Source of the DNA: CBDDBH01 sp965225625 | Lineage (GTDB): Bacteria > Pseudomonadota > Gammaproteobacteria > JADZEE01 | Length of the DNA stretch: 64,000 nucleotides | Direction: 5' to 3' | NCBI GenBank assembly: GCA_965225625.1 | Contig: CBDDBH010000018.1 | Span: 62,001 to 126,000 of the forward strand | In this document: positions 26,089 to 34,954 of the stretch, one piece after another | Layout of the letters: the number at the start of each line of letters is the position of its first letter | Numbering within the stretch: the stretch's first letter is position 1 | Made by a program: the position numbers and the translations under genes | Notes under the pieces: generated by a model | What the model was told of the DNA's origin: nothing | Databases searched by the model: none | What the model saw: the letters and a program-made list of their open reading frames with translations, nothing else

Positions 26089-27033
26089 GATGCTTCGCGC
26101 CCCAACCCAGCTTGAGCGAAAAGTTGTTCACCTAAAAGCTTTCCAAATAGCACAGGCACGGCATTTTCCTACCTGCCGATAGCACGAGTTCATTTGGCCA
26201 ATAAATTCAAATTTGATCGGAAACGTCTGTATGAGTGCTTGTTCACGTATTGACATACGACGATGATTTTTTGGGTGCTGTAAGACACATACTCCACCTT
26301 TTCCGTTCCCTCGCGCTAGTATCGTCGGAGACGGTTTTTCTGGGTCTGTAGTTCTATGACCAGTAAAATTCCTGTTTGTGACTTTGTACTGTGAGCAAAT
26401 ATGATTGACTAAATGGTGTTCGCTTTCTGGTTCAGGGATTGAATCCAATACTTTACCAATAGACACCCACTCATTGAGATTTTCTGAACCTTTTTTGTCA
26501 TGTGTTGGTTCTGGGTAGAAATAATCTAAAGATTTTGGCAAATCCTTTCGAGTCCCTGCAATGATGACTCGCCATCTTGATTGAGGAACGCCATAGTCGG
26601 CTGTGTTGAATAGTTTTTTTTGTACACGATAGCCTGCCCTAGAAAAACCGCGTTCAATTTTTTTAATGACCTCGCCCCCGTCAAGGCTCAAAATGCCTCT
26701 AACATTCTCTGCGAGAAACCACTTCGGCTGTTTATCGGTGATGATCCTAAGAAACTCTTTGTACAGACTGTTTCGTGGGTCATTTCTGACTCTCAAGCGG
26801 TTTGCTTGAGAAAACCCTTGGCATGGGAATCCTCCAACCACAGCATCACAATCTGGAATTTCATCAGATGGGATATCCTCTATTGGAGCCAAGGCAGCGT
26901 GATCTCCAATGTTATGAATATATGTTTTCACGCAGTCAGCATCAAAATCGTTAGCCCATACAATCGTATGTCCTGCTTGGATGAGGCCTAAGTCCAAGCC
27001 ACCGGCACCACTAAAAAGAGATACAATTTTCAT
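26085..27033 (-). CDS. DNA (cytosine-5) methyltransferase, first of pair, with 3' frameshift
   Basis: Similar to the second enzyme but distinct: motif I LFSGAGGLDLG, IV GGFPCQGFS, VI AENVRGI, VIII QSRWRVI, IX RRMSIREQALIQTFP. The frame as written leaves motif X after RQVGK and ends at 26128. Removing one base from the T run at 26164-26167 (A run on the coding strand) restores RQVGNAVPVLFGKLLGEQL and a stop at 26085 that overlaps the next gene's ATG. So the intact product would be 315 residues in a perfect 4-base-overlap operon. Motif X helps bind the methyl donor, so loss would inactivate it; the site being a homopolymer makes a base-calling error plausible. Confidence 0.85.
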
Positions 27034-27061
27034 GGTTGTCTCCGTCGAAAAATAAACAGCA

Positions 27062-27988
27062 TCAGGCGTTCACCAAATCTGCATAGCGCAGCCGTTTCCC
27101 CACGCTTGCCGCGCAGAGAGATTTTATTCTGTCGATAGTATCTATTTCACAGTTACCCTGGTTGAGCCTGAACGTAAACTCATCGACATACTTCTGGCAG
27201 TGCTTGACGCTCCAGTTGTGATAGGTACCGTGATAACCGCGCTTTAGAAGTGCCCAGACGCTTTCAATGCCGTTAGTATGGGCCATGCCGTTCACGTATT
27301 CCTTGGCACTGTGCTTGACCGTACCGTGCTGGTAAAACAGCCCACCGAGGCCGTGGTAGCCTTTGTGTTCGTCGGTATAGACCGTGGAGCCCACGGCAAC
27401 GGTGCCATGAATGAAGCCTTTAAGTGTTGCGCCGTCCGTGTTGCTAATCACCTGCGCTCTAACAGCACCGCCGCGTTCCTTAGCCCCAATGACCGCTTGC
27501 TTACCCACTGCTCCCCTGCCAGCTTTCAGTTTCTTGCTGTTGTGCTTGTTCTTTTCCTTCCCGCCAAGGTATGTTTCGTCTACCTCGACAACGCGATCTA
27601 GCTTAAAGTCGCCACTGGAGCAAGCCTCGCGAATGCGGTGCAGCATAAACCACGCTGTTTTCTGGGTTACGCCAATTTCTTTAGATAACTGCAAACTGGA
27701 AACCCCTTTCCTGCTTGTCTGCACCAAGTACATTACATATAACCAAATGCGAAGCGGCTTCCTTGAATTTTCAAAGATGGTGTTATGACGAACAGTAAAG
27801 TCCTTTCTACAGTCTTTACACCTGTGCCCCATACGGCCATGTCTTGGAGAGGTCTTTTGACTTCCGCAAAATACGCACACAGCCCCGTTCTTCCATAATT
27901 CAGTCTCCATAAAAGTAACGGCAGAGGCCTCATCGGGAAACAGCTTGAAGAACTCAAATACAGACAGCGTAGAGGCAACTTCTTTCAT
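27062..27988 (-). CDS. IS1595-family (ISXO2-like) transposase
   Basis: 308 residues. An N-terminal zinc ribbon (VCVFCGS with RCKDC, about 36-60) is followed by a helix-turn-helix-like segment (SSLQLSKEIGVTQKTAWFMLHRIREA) and the DDE-type core: Asp in VEVDETYLGGKE (about 137), Asp in VYTDEHKGY (about 208) and Asn/Glu in HTNGIESVWALLKRGYHG (about 243). All the elements expected of an active ISXO2-like transposase are present. The gene lies inside the right end of the element, reading inward like the passenger genes, with 28 bases to the first methyltransferase. Its terminal repeats and 8 bp duplication fit this family. Confidence 0.95.
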   Translation of the reverse strand: MKEVASTLSVFEFFKLFPDEASAVTFMETELWKNGAVCVFCGSQKTSPRHGRMGHRCKDCRKDFTVRHNTIFENSRKPLRIWLYVMYLVQTSRKGVSSLQLSKEIGVTQKTAWFMLHRIREACSSGDFKLDRVVEVDETYLGGKEKNKHNSKKLKAGRGAVGKQAVIGAKERGGAVRAQVISNTDGATLKGFIHGTVAVGSTVYTDEHKGYHGLGGLFYQHGTVKHSAKEYVNGMAHTNGIESVWALLKRGYHGTYHNWSVKHCQKYVDEFTFRLNQGNCEIDTIDRIKSLCAASVGKRLRYADLVNA

Positions 27989-28066
27989 GGCGTGAAACTC
28001 TTTTCTGTTATAAAGTAAAATATATTTTACTTTATATGCCCCATGAGGTCAAACGTTATCTTTAAT

Positions 28067-28092
28067 TTTGGGGCAATAAGTATATAATTCCC
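28067..28092 (-). repeat. IS1595 terminal inverted repeat, right
   Basis: Read on the minus strand it begins GGGAATTATATACTTATTG, matching the left repeat at 25 of 26 bases, and is followed outward by the second copy of AAATTTTT at 28093-28100. Confidence 0.9.
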
Positions 28093-28745
28093 AAATTTTT
28101 CTCCAGCCCCCAACTGAAGCCACCGCGATGCAAAGGAATACCAATGCCGAGTCGACCGTCACGAATAGACAGATCGTTCCAGGCAGTAAAGCCCCAAACG
28201 GAGAAATCCTCGGCACTTATACGACGACCACCGCTCGCCAGAATGATCGCGACCTCGCATTCGTAGTCGAGTTTCTGTACCTGGGCTTCGGGTTTAATCT
28301 CGGCTTCAGGTCCGACAACGGTATCCGGCATGATCTGAAAGCCCCACGCCGGCAGCCCTTTGCGCTTTTCGCTCAAGAAGTAGTCTTCGGTGAACTCCTT
28401 GCCGGTAACCGCCTTGTAAGCATTCACGGCGTGCGCCGCGACATTGGCGCCAAGCGCGATGATGCGATTACGGCGGTCCGGTAGCGGAGCTTGTAGACGA
28501 ACAGAAGCAATTGGCACGCTCGCAGGATTGTCACTTGCGCTCTTATTCAGTTCTTCCAGCGGCTCGCGGGCCTCGTCCCAATGGGCGATCAGGGTGTTCC
28601 AGCTGCCACGACCCTCATCGGGCAACAACCGGCCTAAAGTGTCCGCCGCCTCTGCCGCGAGTCCCGCCCGTGCGGCGTTAATATCCAGCACCTGATCGTT
28701 AACCAGCAAACCGGTAGACCAGCCATTAAAGCGTACAAATTTCAT
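28093..28745 (-). pseudogene. fumarylacetoacetate hydrolase family protein, 5' part (split by IS1595)
   Basis: From ATG 28745 (GGGGAG upstream) the protein reads MKFVRFNGW, through RNRIIALGANVAAHA (about 95-109), KLDYECEVAIILASGGRRIS (metal-binding Glu region) and WNDLSIRDGRLGIGIPLHRGGFSWGLEKN, where the reading enters the transposon. It continues in the same frame at 23512 once the element and one duplication are removed. The first metal Glu pair and the conserved Asp-Glu region are in this half. The gene is interrupted at about residue 217 of 327. Confidence 0.9.
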
Positions 28746-28876
28746 TTTTACTTCTCCCCGGAAAAATCAATCTGCCAACAGCGCAGTGTAAACTGAACAC
28801 TGCGATTTGTAATTCATCATTCAAGTTGAGGTTGCGGGTCGGTGCTTGGTCGCATATCCGCAAGTTAGAGGCTTAT

Positions 28877-29327
28877 ATGGTTACCAGAGAAGATATTGTT
28901 GGTTCATGGTTGTTGGTCGACCGCGGGACGGACAACGAGGCGGACCGGCAACAAGCTGAGGCTCGCTATGGCGATAATCCGCAAGGCTTTGCGATATTTG
29001 CAGCGGATGGCTGGATGAACGCAATCGTCTGCTGGGGGCGGGCGCCCCCAGTTGTCCGGTAAACCAGATTGGCACTCCGATGCTCCCGCCGATGAAAAGA
29101 TTAAAGCGTTCGACACCTACCTGTCTTATGGGGGCCGCTGGAGCGTCGACAATGGAACGCTCACCACCAAGGTGGAGTTTGCGCTTAATCCCGGTTGGGT
29201 CGGCGGTGAGCAGGTTCGTCATTTGGAGATGTCAGCCAATGGCTACCTGACGCTGAAGCTCGCGCGAACCTGGCCCGATGGCCGTGTTATCAATGCTTGG
29301 GTGCGCTGGCGACGCGCAACTGCCTGA
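28877..29327 (+). CDS. lipocalin-like domain protein, frameshifted
   Basis: From ATG 28877 the frame encodes MVTREDIVGSWLLVDRGTD and QGFAIFAADGWMNAIVCWG; the same protein continues one frame over with QLSGKPDWHSDAPADEK, FDTYLSYGGRWSVDNGTL and WVRWRRA. The switch falls in the GC-rich hairpin-like run near 29034-29046 (five G, then five C). Together they make about 149 residues of the Lipocalin_5-type family (IVGSWxL start, GRW, final RxR), small cytosolic beta-barrels often found next to catabolic genes and of unknown ligand. One-base error or real mutation cannot be separated here. Divergent from the FAH gene. Confidence 0.7.
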
Positions 29328-29347
29328 TTGCGAGGTCCGCGACGCAA

Positions 29348-30472
29348 TTACTTAACTTCCGTCTCCAATAGATCCGCACCATAGGTGTCGTAGGCAACAT
29401 TAGAGGCGACCACGTGTTGTGCGGAGCCGTGTACGTCGCGGAAACAACGTTGCAGGATGTTTTCCTCGAGTAAGGCCGAAGCCCCTAGAAAATGAAAGAT
29501 GTGTGAGACTGCCGCTGAACAAAGCTCGCTGCCGTAGCTGACCGTCGCCACCACTTTGTGTTGCTGAGCTGCGCTCAGCGCGCCGTTCGCGTGACAAAGC
29601 TTCCACGCTTCACCGAGCACGGAGTCGGCGAGCGCGCGGACACTCTCGATTTGTGTCTGCGCCCTACCGACCTCATATTGGAAGGCGCCACGGGCCGCAA
29701 GTGGGTTTCCCGAACCTCGTTTTTTTGTTCGGGCATACGCTATCGCCTCTTCCATAAACCGTTGCGCCAGGCCGAACGTGAAACCGAGATTCTCACCGGA
29801 AACATAAGTGTGGTAGGGCAACTGGTATGACGGTCCACCACGTGCCACGGGCGCGTATGGATCGATCAATAGGTACTCCGGCAACTCGACGTCTTTGCAG
29901 ATCACCTCGATGCTGGCGGTGCCTTTCAGTGCCATCACGTTCCACTCGCCCGCAGTCTCGAAACTATTTCTTGGCACCACGATCATTCGAATGTGTGGTT
30001 TCTCGGCCTCTTCCTTTGCAGTCAATAATGCCCAATCGGCGTGATCGACCCCGCTCGCAAACCTCCAACGCCCATTGATGATCGCGATTGCCCCGGCACG
30101 CCGGAATGTCCCAGTAGGGGCCGAAACGGCGGCGAAAAAGGGCGGCGGATTGCTTCCGAACACGTCTTCTAGCCCACGTTCCGAGAGCCTCGCGGCCGCG
30201 AGCCCTGCCGCCCCTGCATGATTAAAACCGGTCCATGCGGCTGTCGGGTTAGCGTGGGCCAGCGCCGCGAAATAATGAAACTGTTCGGCCATGGATAGCT
30301 GATCACCGCCAACGTCCGAGGGAACTTTAACCATCGGCACCCGCAACTCGCGCATGAGCGCTACCAGGGCGGGCGGCGCGCGACCGAGCTGCTCTGCTTC
30401 ATCAGCGGTCGCTTCCAGGTCGACCTGCCGGCGTCGGATTTCAGCGGTGAGAGCTTCGAGTGAACGCGCCAA
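29348..30472 (-). CDS. acyl-CoA dehydrogenase-fold flavin monooxygenase (HsaA/HpaB-like)
   Basis: 374 residues. The three-domain acyl-CoA dehydrogenase fold is visible: N-terminal helices with LRVPMVKVPSDVGG (about 43-56), middle beta domain with GRWRFASGVDHADWALL (about 133-149) and a C-terminal helical bundle ending in a VHGSAQHVVAS segment. The GRW-x-FxSG motif, and HP-type instead of an active-site Glu, are typical of the oxygenase branch (HsaA, DszC, HpaB-like), which hydroxylates aromatic or steroid rings using reduced flavin from a separate reductase. No reductase is adjacent. It is followed by a carboxymuconolactone-decarboxylase relative. Confidence 0.82.
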   Translation of the reverse strand: MARSLEALTAEIRRRQVDLEATADEAEQLGRAPPALVALMRELRVPMVKVPSDVGGDQLSMAEQFHYFAALAHANPTAAWTGFNHAGAAGLAAARLSERGLEDVFGSNPPPFFAAVSAPTGTFRRAGAIAIINGRWRFASGVDHADWALLTAKEEAEKPHIRMIVVPRNSFETAGEWNVMALKGTASIEVICKDVELPEYLLIDPYAPVARGGPSYQLPYHTYVSGENLGFTFGLAQRFMEEAIAYARTKKRGSGNPLAARGAFQYEVGRAQTQIESVRALADSVLGEAWKLCHANGALSAAQQHKVVATVSYGSELCSAAVSHIFHFLGASALLEENILQRCFRDVHGSAQHVVASNVAYDTYGADLLETEVK

Positions 30473-30521
30473 TGCAATTGTCCTTAGCTGCTTCGGGTGA
30501 TATCAGAGGGGACCAAGCTGT

Positions 30522-30902
30522 TCACGCGCTATTCTTCTCGTCAATCTCGGCAAATAGTTCATCAGCCATGCGAGAACTGCCAACGGCAACCGGCCAGCCG
30601 CCGTAGTGCGCCAGATGAATGATCATCTCGCGAATAGTCTCGCGGCTGATGCCAATATTGAGCGCCCCGCGCATGTGAATTTTGAACTCTTCATAGCGAC
30701 CCAACGCGATCAGTGCTGCCAAGGTGATCATAGAGCGGTCGCGAAGTTCCAACCCCGGGCGCCGCCATACGTCGCCGAACAAGTTGCCGAGCGTAATATC
30801 GTAAAAGTCGCCAGAGATGACGGCTTTGCCTTTTTCCGGCCGTCGACCAAAGTAAGTTTCGAGAAGGTCTTCGCCGGCCGCGACGCGATCAGGATCGGAC
30901 AT
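30522..30902 (-). CDS. carboxymuconolactone decarboxylase family protein
   Basis: 126 residues covering the whole CMD/PcaC domain: LFGDVWRRPGLELRDRSMITLAALIALGR (about 41-69), HMRGALNIGISRETIREMIIHLAHYGGWP (about 76-104). No CxxC is present, so it is of the PcaC-like rather than AhpD-like branch. PcaC decarboxylates 4-carboxymuconolactone in protocatechuate breakdown, but many family members have other, unknown reactions. It is upstream of the flavin monooxygenase on the same strand with 49 bases between, so the two likely form an operon. Confidence 0.88.
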   Translation of the reverse strand: MSDPDRVAAGEDLLETYFGRRPEKGKAVISGDFYDITLGNLFGDVWRRPGLELRDRSMITLAALIALGRYEEFKIHMRGALNIGISRETIREMIIHLAHYGGWPVAVGSSRMADELFAEIDEKNSA

Positions 30903-31100
30903 TGGGTTTTTCTCCTTAAGTAATCACTGCGCTCATGCGCGCAAGCTGTTGTCGAATTCTAGACAGGTGACTAAACCGGATCAAGCCAAGACTGGCATAG
31001 GTTGCCACTACCCAGCCGCCGAGCATCATCCGCCCGCGATATACAGGTTGTGGTGTCAACGTCCTCCTGTTATTACTTTGCTGAGAGCTGAGGAGGCATT

Positions 31101-32288
31101 ATGAAAAACTTCGGGGTCTGCCGTGCAATGGTTGCGGCGGCAATCGTCACGTTTGCCAGCACCACGCAGGCTGGCGACACCGCCAGGACGATCGACGTCA
31201 TCACTATAATGCCTGCCACGAACATACTCGGCTGGGCACCCCACCGCTTCGCCGAAGAGGTTACAACGCTCACGGCTGGTTCGCTCACACTACAGGTGAA
31301 GCGACTCGACGAAGTGGGATCATCGCTGCCGGAGATCTTTGATCAGGTTGATGCCGGCACGCAGAAGATGTTCGCCGCACCTCCGGTTGCTTTCTGGATC
31401 AAGGGCCAACGACCGCCGTTCGGCATTCTGCTGGTGTCCGGCATCCCGTTCGGATTCGCCGCGGACGAATATCTCGCCTGGTACTACGAAGCGGGCGGGC
31501 AACAACTCATTCAGGATATCTTTGACCGCAACAGCATTCACGCAAATGTGATCGTTCTGCCGCTAGCGGTCACCTCGACGGAGCCCCCGGCTTCTTCATC
31601 GACCCGATCGCCGATGATCCGGACGCGTTCAACGCCACCGGCATCACCTACAGGATCAACTATCTCGGCAGTAAAGTGATGAAAGCCGCCTTTCCCGATC
31701 TCAATATGGTCACCACCCCCGCTGGCGTCGTCCCGGTTGACGATCTCTGCACGGGGAAAGATCCAAGGAGCCGAGCTGGGGACGCTCTCACATTATGAAG
31801 GTTTCTTCTTTGATCAATTCAGCCACTCTAACGGCGACAACATCGTCGAGTGCGGATTCAAGCACCTGTACCTGTCGAGCTGGCAACAACTGATGATCAG
31901 TAGTTGGCTTGCTATTGACCGCGGTTTTTTCGAAAGCCTCAAGCCTCATGAGCAACAGGCGATTGTCTCGGCCGCTCAATCTAATGTCATGCGCTCGCTT
32001 GCCGTCGACATTGCCGGAGGCGCCGCCGCGCTGCGAAGGATTGCCGCTGCTGGAGCCATCATCCATGCCGGCTTGCCTCCCAAGATCGTCGCTCGCCTGA
32101 GAGAAAAGGCGGCTGAGATCGTGAAACAGGAGATGGCCGCCGACACCGACGTCGCACAGATCATTGCCAGCATGAAAAAATTCGCCAAAGCCAATCAAGC
32201 GGCACTTCTGTATGAAGGGATCCCCCAAGACCAACGCTTCAATCTCTTTCCCGGCTGGGAGTCTGACTATCCGATAAGAGATCAGTAA
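31101..32288 (+). pseudogene. dctP: TRAP transporter substrate-binding protein (DctP-like), two frameshifts
   Basis: GAGGAGG precedes ATG 31101. A Sec signal peptide (cleavage after TQAGD region) is followed by IDVITIMPATNILGWAPHRFAEEV and LPEIFDQVDAGTQKM. Near 31560-31566 the frame shifts; the next frame reads GHLDGAPGFFIDPIADDPDAF, ITYRINYLGSKVMKAAFPDLN and VVPVDDLCTGK. Near 31752-31760 it shifts back to IQGAELGTLSHYEGFFF and the SSWQQLMISSWLAIDRGFFESLK helix, ending at 32288. Read across the shifts it is a full-length, about 395-residue periplasmic receptor. The DctQ and DctM membrane partners are not in the window. Two indels make a functional product unlikely unless both are errors. Confidence 0.75.
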
Positions 32289-32295
32289 CATTTTC

Positions 32296-33834
32296 ATGGA
32301 AATCGACCGCACACTCCCGCGCCCTACTTCCCTGGTCCACGCACTGCAGTGCGCCGTCGCGGCACAACCGCAACGCGTTGCGATAATTTACGCGCAAGAG
32401 CAGCTTACTTACCTGGAGATGGAACGCGCAGTTGTCGGACTCGCGGATCTGCTCGTGACTCTCGGCGTAACAGGAAAACGGGTCGCCCTGGCGATGGCAA
32501 ACTCGAACGATATGGCGGTCGCACTGATGGCGGTTGTCGCGGCCAAAGCACAGGTCGTGCCGCTCAATCCTTTTCTCACGCATGACGAAATGGCGCCGCA
32601 GTTGGAACTCTGCAACCCCCAGGTTTTGATTTCAGACGCGGTCAGTGAACGCAAAGCGCGAACGCTGGGAACACAGAAGAATATCCCGCACGTGCTGACG
32701 TTCGCACCCCACGGGCTTTCCCTGGCAACGTGGCGCGACGACGATAGCCTCAAGATCACGCCAGCGCATTTACCTGAAGCCGACGATGACGCATTGTTGG
32801 TATTTACCGGAGGCACGACGGGGATCTCTAAAGGTGTACCGCACACCCATCGTGGCCTGTCGGTTAATCTGATATTACATTGCACGACCTGGCCTGTTGT
32901 TTTCGGTAGTGAAACGTTTCTAAACGTCTCGCCGATGTTCCACGTGTGGGGCCTTACCTACGCAACCTGGATCCCCATGTATACCCATGGAACGTTGGTA
33001 ATCATCCCGAAGTACGAACCGGACGTCGTGATAAGCGCACTGGACGAATATGGGGTAACCGTGTTCGCAGGCGGTCCCGCGCCAATCTATATGGGCATGC
33101 TGGACAGCTCTGCGATGGCCGGTGCTGATCTCTCAAGGCTCAAATATTGCCTGTCGGGCGGGGCACCGGTGCCCGAAGAACTGCACCAAAGCTGGCAAAC
33201 CTTAACCGGGTGTGCAATCTCGGAAGGCTACGGGATGTCGGAAGGCGCACCGATTTGTAATTCGCGCGTCAACCTCCCGATCAAACCCTATTCTGTAGGC
33301 CTGCCGGTCCCGGAAACAGAGGTACAAATTGTCGACCTTGAAACTGGCACGGAACTCATGGGCGTAGGCGAGCCCGGCGAGGTTAGATTACGCGGCGGCC
33401 AGTTTACCCGTGGTTACCTAAACAACCCTGAGGAAAACGCCACGCTCATCCGCGATGATTGGTTATACACCGGCGATATCGGCTATCTGGACGAAGACGG
33501 TTACTTGTTCCTGGTAGACCGCAAAAAGGACATGATTATCGTCGGCGGCTACAACGTCTACCCGCGACAAGTTGATGAAGTGCTTTTCGCGCATGACAAG
33601 ATCCAGGAAGCAGCCACTGTAGGAAAAGCAGATCATAAGTTGGGCGAAGTACTGATTGCGTATGTGCTGCTCAAGCACGGTGAAACCATGGATGAAGATG
33701 AGTTCTTCGCTTACTGCAAAGAAAAAATGGTGAAATACAAACGCCCGGTCGAGGTGAATTTCGTCGATACATTACCGCGCACTGGCGCCCGCAAGATCGA
33801 CAAGAAGCTATTGCGCGCCCAAGCGACACAATAA
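32296..33834 (+). CDS. AMP-dependent acyl-CoA synthetase
   Basis: 512 residues. ANL-superfamily core motifs: A3 P-loop LLVFTGGTTGISKGVPHTH (about 171-189), A5 EGYGMSEGAP (about 312-321), A7 WLYTGDIGYLDEDG (about 391-404), A8 RKKDMIIVGGYNVYPRQVDEVL (about 410-431) and A10 lysine near LPRTGARKIDKK. This is the medium/long-chain or aromatic acid CoA ligase type, which activates a carboxylate through an acyl-AMP. It starts 7 bases after the DctP gene, suggesting that the imported acid was its substrate. Complete and well preserved, unlike its neighbour. Confidence 0.93.
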   Translation: MEIDRTLPRPTSLVHALQCAVAAQPQRVAIIYAQEQLTYLEMERAVVGLADLLVTLGVTGKRVALAMANSNDMAVALMAVVAAKAQVVPLNPFLTHDEMAPQLELCNPQVLISDAVSERKARTLGTQKNIPHVLTFAPHGLSLATWRDDDSLKITPAHLPEADDDALLVFTGGTTGISKGVPHTHRGLSVNLILHCTTWPVVFGSETFLNVSPMFHVWGLTYATWIPMYTHGTLVIIPKYEPDVVISALDEYGVTVFAGGPAPIYMGMLDSSAMAGADLSRLKYCLSGGAPVPEELHQSWQTLTGCAISEGYGMSEGAPICNSRVNLPIKPYSVGLPVPETEVQIVDLETGTELMGVGEPGEVRLRGGQFTRGYLNNPEENATLIRDDWLYTGDIGYLDEDGYLFLVDRKKDMIIVGGYNVYPRQVDEVLFAHDKIQEAATVGKADHKLGEVLIAYVLLKHGETMDEDEFFAYCKEKMVKYKRPVEVNFVDTLPRTGARKIDKKLLRAQATQ

Positions 33835-33855
33835 TTTCGAATAAAATATGCTGGG

Positions 33856-34785
33856 CTAACCGTGCGCTTTGTTCCAACCGGCTATGACATCGTCCATGTC
33901 ATGTGGCCGGAAAAATATCTCAGGAACTTGTTTGTTACCCCAGACCGACCAGATATCGTCCAATTCCCAATCCGTGCGGATCTCCCAGGCGTCGTCATCG
34001 ACTATACGATCCATGTCGGAGAAAAACTCGAAAAAGTTGCCGGACGGATCCTTCATGTACCAGAACACGTTGCCGCCAACGTAGTGTCGCCCCATACCGG
34101 CAATGTGACGGTCGTCCTCATGATTGCGAAGATAGGTCGAGGCGGCGTGACCGACCGCGTCGAAATCGTCATGTTCCAGCGCATAGTGATTCAAATAGGG
34201 AACCTTGCCTGGGGTGATCAGAAAGTTGTGGTGGTCGGGTGAACAGCGCATAAAGGTGGCAGCGCCGCCGACGATATCGGTTACTCGAAATCCGAGCGCC
34301 TTGTATAGCTCAGGTGATTTTTTTGGGTCCGGCGTGCCGACGACGAGGTGGCCCAGGCGGCGCGGTTGACGAGGTTTATCTTCAATGATGACCTCTGATC
34401 GCACACCGTTGCGTGGCCGGTTACCCGGCCGGTTCACCTGCCGTACGGGTTGTTCGGCAATATCGAAACGCGGTGCCGGCTCAACCGTCACTTCCCAGCG
34501 ATTAATTGGATCCACAACTTTCAGCTGTTCGCCTGTTAAAGAATAGGTTATGCCAAGCGCATCGAGATTCTTCGCGGCGGTTGCGAGATCCTGTTCTGAT
34601 TCGCAGCCTATGCGCATGCCGCATAGCTGCCGGTACGGTGTCTCGACGACGCGGATCTGATCGGGCTGCTCACGTCCACCCCAGCTGCCAGCGCCACCGC
34701 TCAGTCCGATTTCCTGGTAAAAATCGTCGAGCAGGCTCGGATCCGGAACCCCAAATTCAGCGTCAATGAGGCGATGTAGGGCCAT
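33856..34785 (-). CDS. VOC-fold extradiol dioxygenase-like protein
   Basis: 309 residues with two vicinal-oxygen-chelate domains, as in type I extradiol dioxygenases. The N-terminal domain (1-130) lacks clear metal ligands. The C-terminal domain has His in RLGHLVVGTPD (about 145), His in YLNHYALEHDDFD (about 198) and Glu in NFFEFFSDMD (about 258), the 2-His-1-Glu iron site. DPSGNFFEFFSD is a strong family signature. Extradiol enzymes open catechols next to the diol, using Fe(II). The gene is divergent from the TetR gene across an operator-like region, so it is a likely target of that regulator. Substrate unknown. Confidence 0.88.
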   Translation of the reverse strand: MALHRLIDAEFGVPDPSLLDDFYQEIGLSGGAGSWGGREQPDQIRVVETPYRQLCGMRIGCESEQDLATAAKNLDALGITYSLTGEQLKVVDPINRWEVTVEPAPRFDIAEQPVRQVNRPGNRPRNGVRSEVIIEDKPRQPRRLGHLVVGTPDPKKSPELYKALGFRVTDIVGGAATFMRCSPDHHNFLITPGKVPYLNHYALEHDDFDAVGHAASTYLRNHEDDRHIAGMGRHYVGGNVFWYMKDPSGNFFEFFSDMDRIVDDDAWEIRTDWELDDIWSVWGNKQVPEIFFRPHDMDDVIAGWNKAHG

Positions 34786-34799
34786 AACGAACTATCCTC

Positions 34800-34838
34800 T
34801 AGTCGAGTGACTAGATTTAGTCTAGTCGAAGGTCCTAG
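34800..34838. promoter_or_regulatory. two operator-like palindromes between VOC and TetR genes
   Basis: TAGTC-GAGT-GACTA (34800-34813) is a perfect palindrome with a 4-base centre, extended to CTAGTC and GACTAG. About 9 bases later CTAGTCGAAGGTCCTAG (34822-34838) is a second, imperfect one. They sit 15 bases from the VOC start codon. TetR proteins bind such sites, commonly in pairs, next to their own gene. Confidence 0.55.
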
Positions 34839-34954
34839 AATCTGGCAAGCAAACACGAGGAAACCAAAGTGGCAGTGATTGCAGACGACATGCGGGCGTA
34901 TTTTGAATGCTTGCCGTTCGCCGGCCGGGTTGGTAGTTACGAGGCGACACAATT

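Larger units (their letters stand above)
23521..28092 (-). mobile_element. IS1595-family transposon carrying a restriction-modification operon
   Basis: A 4572-base element bounded by terminal inverted repeats that match at 25 of the outermost 26 bases (both begin GGGAATTATATACTTA) and by an 8 bp duplication AAATTTTT. It encodes an ISXO2-like transposase at 27062-27988 and, all on the same strand, a C5 methyltransferase, a second C5 methyltransferase, an HNH endonuclease and two very small proteins. The DNA is visibly more AT-rich than the genes on either side, as expected for imported DNA. A simple IS1595 element is about 1 kb, so most of this one is passenger DNA. Identical duplications and near-identical repeats point to recent movement. 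The insertion splits a FAH gene. Confidence 0.92.

Noticed and set aside
23521..28092. Interpretation as a composite transposon with two IS copies
   Set aside because: Only one transposase is present and the inverted repeats occur once at each end; it is a single IS with passenger genes.
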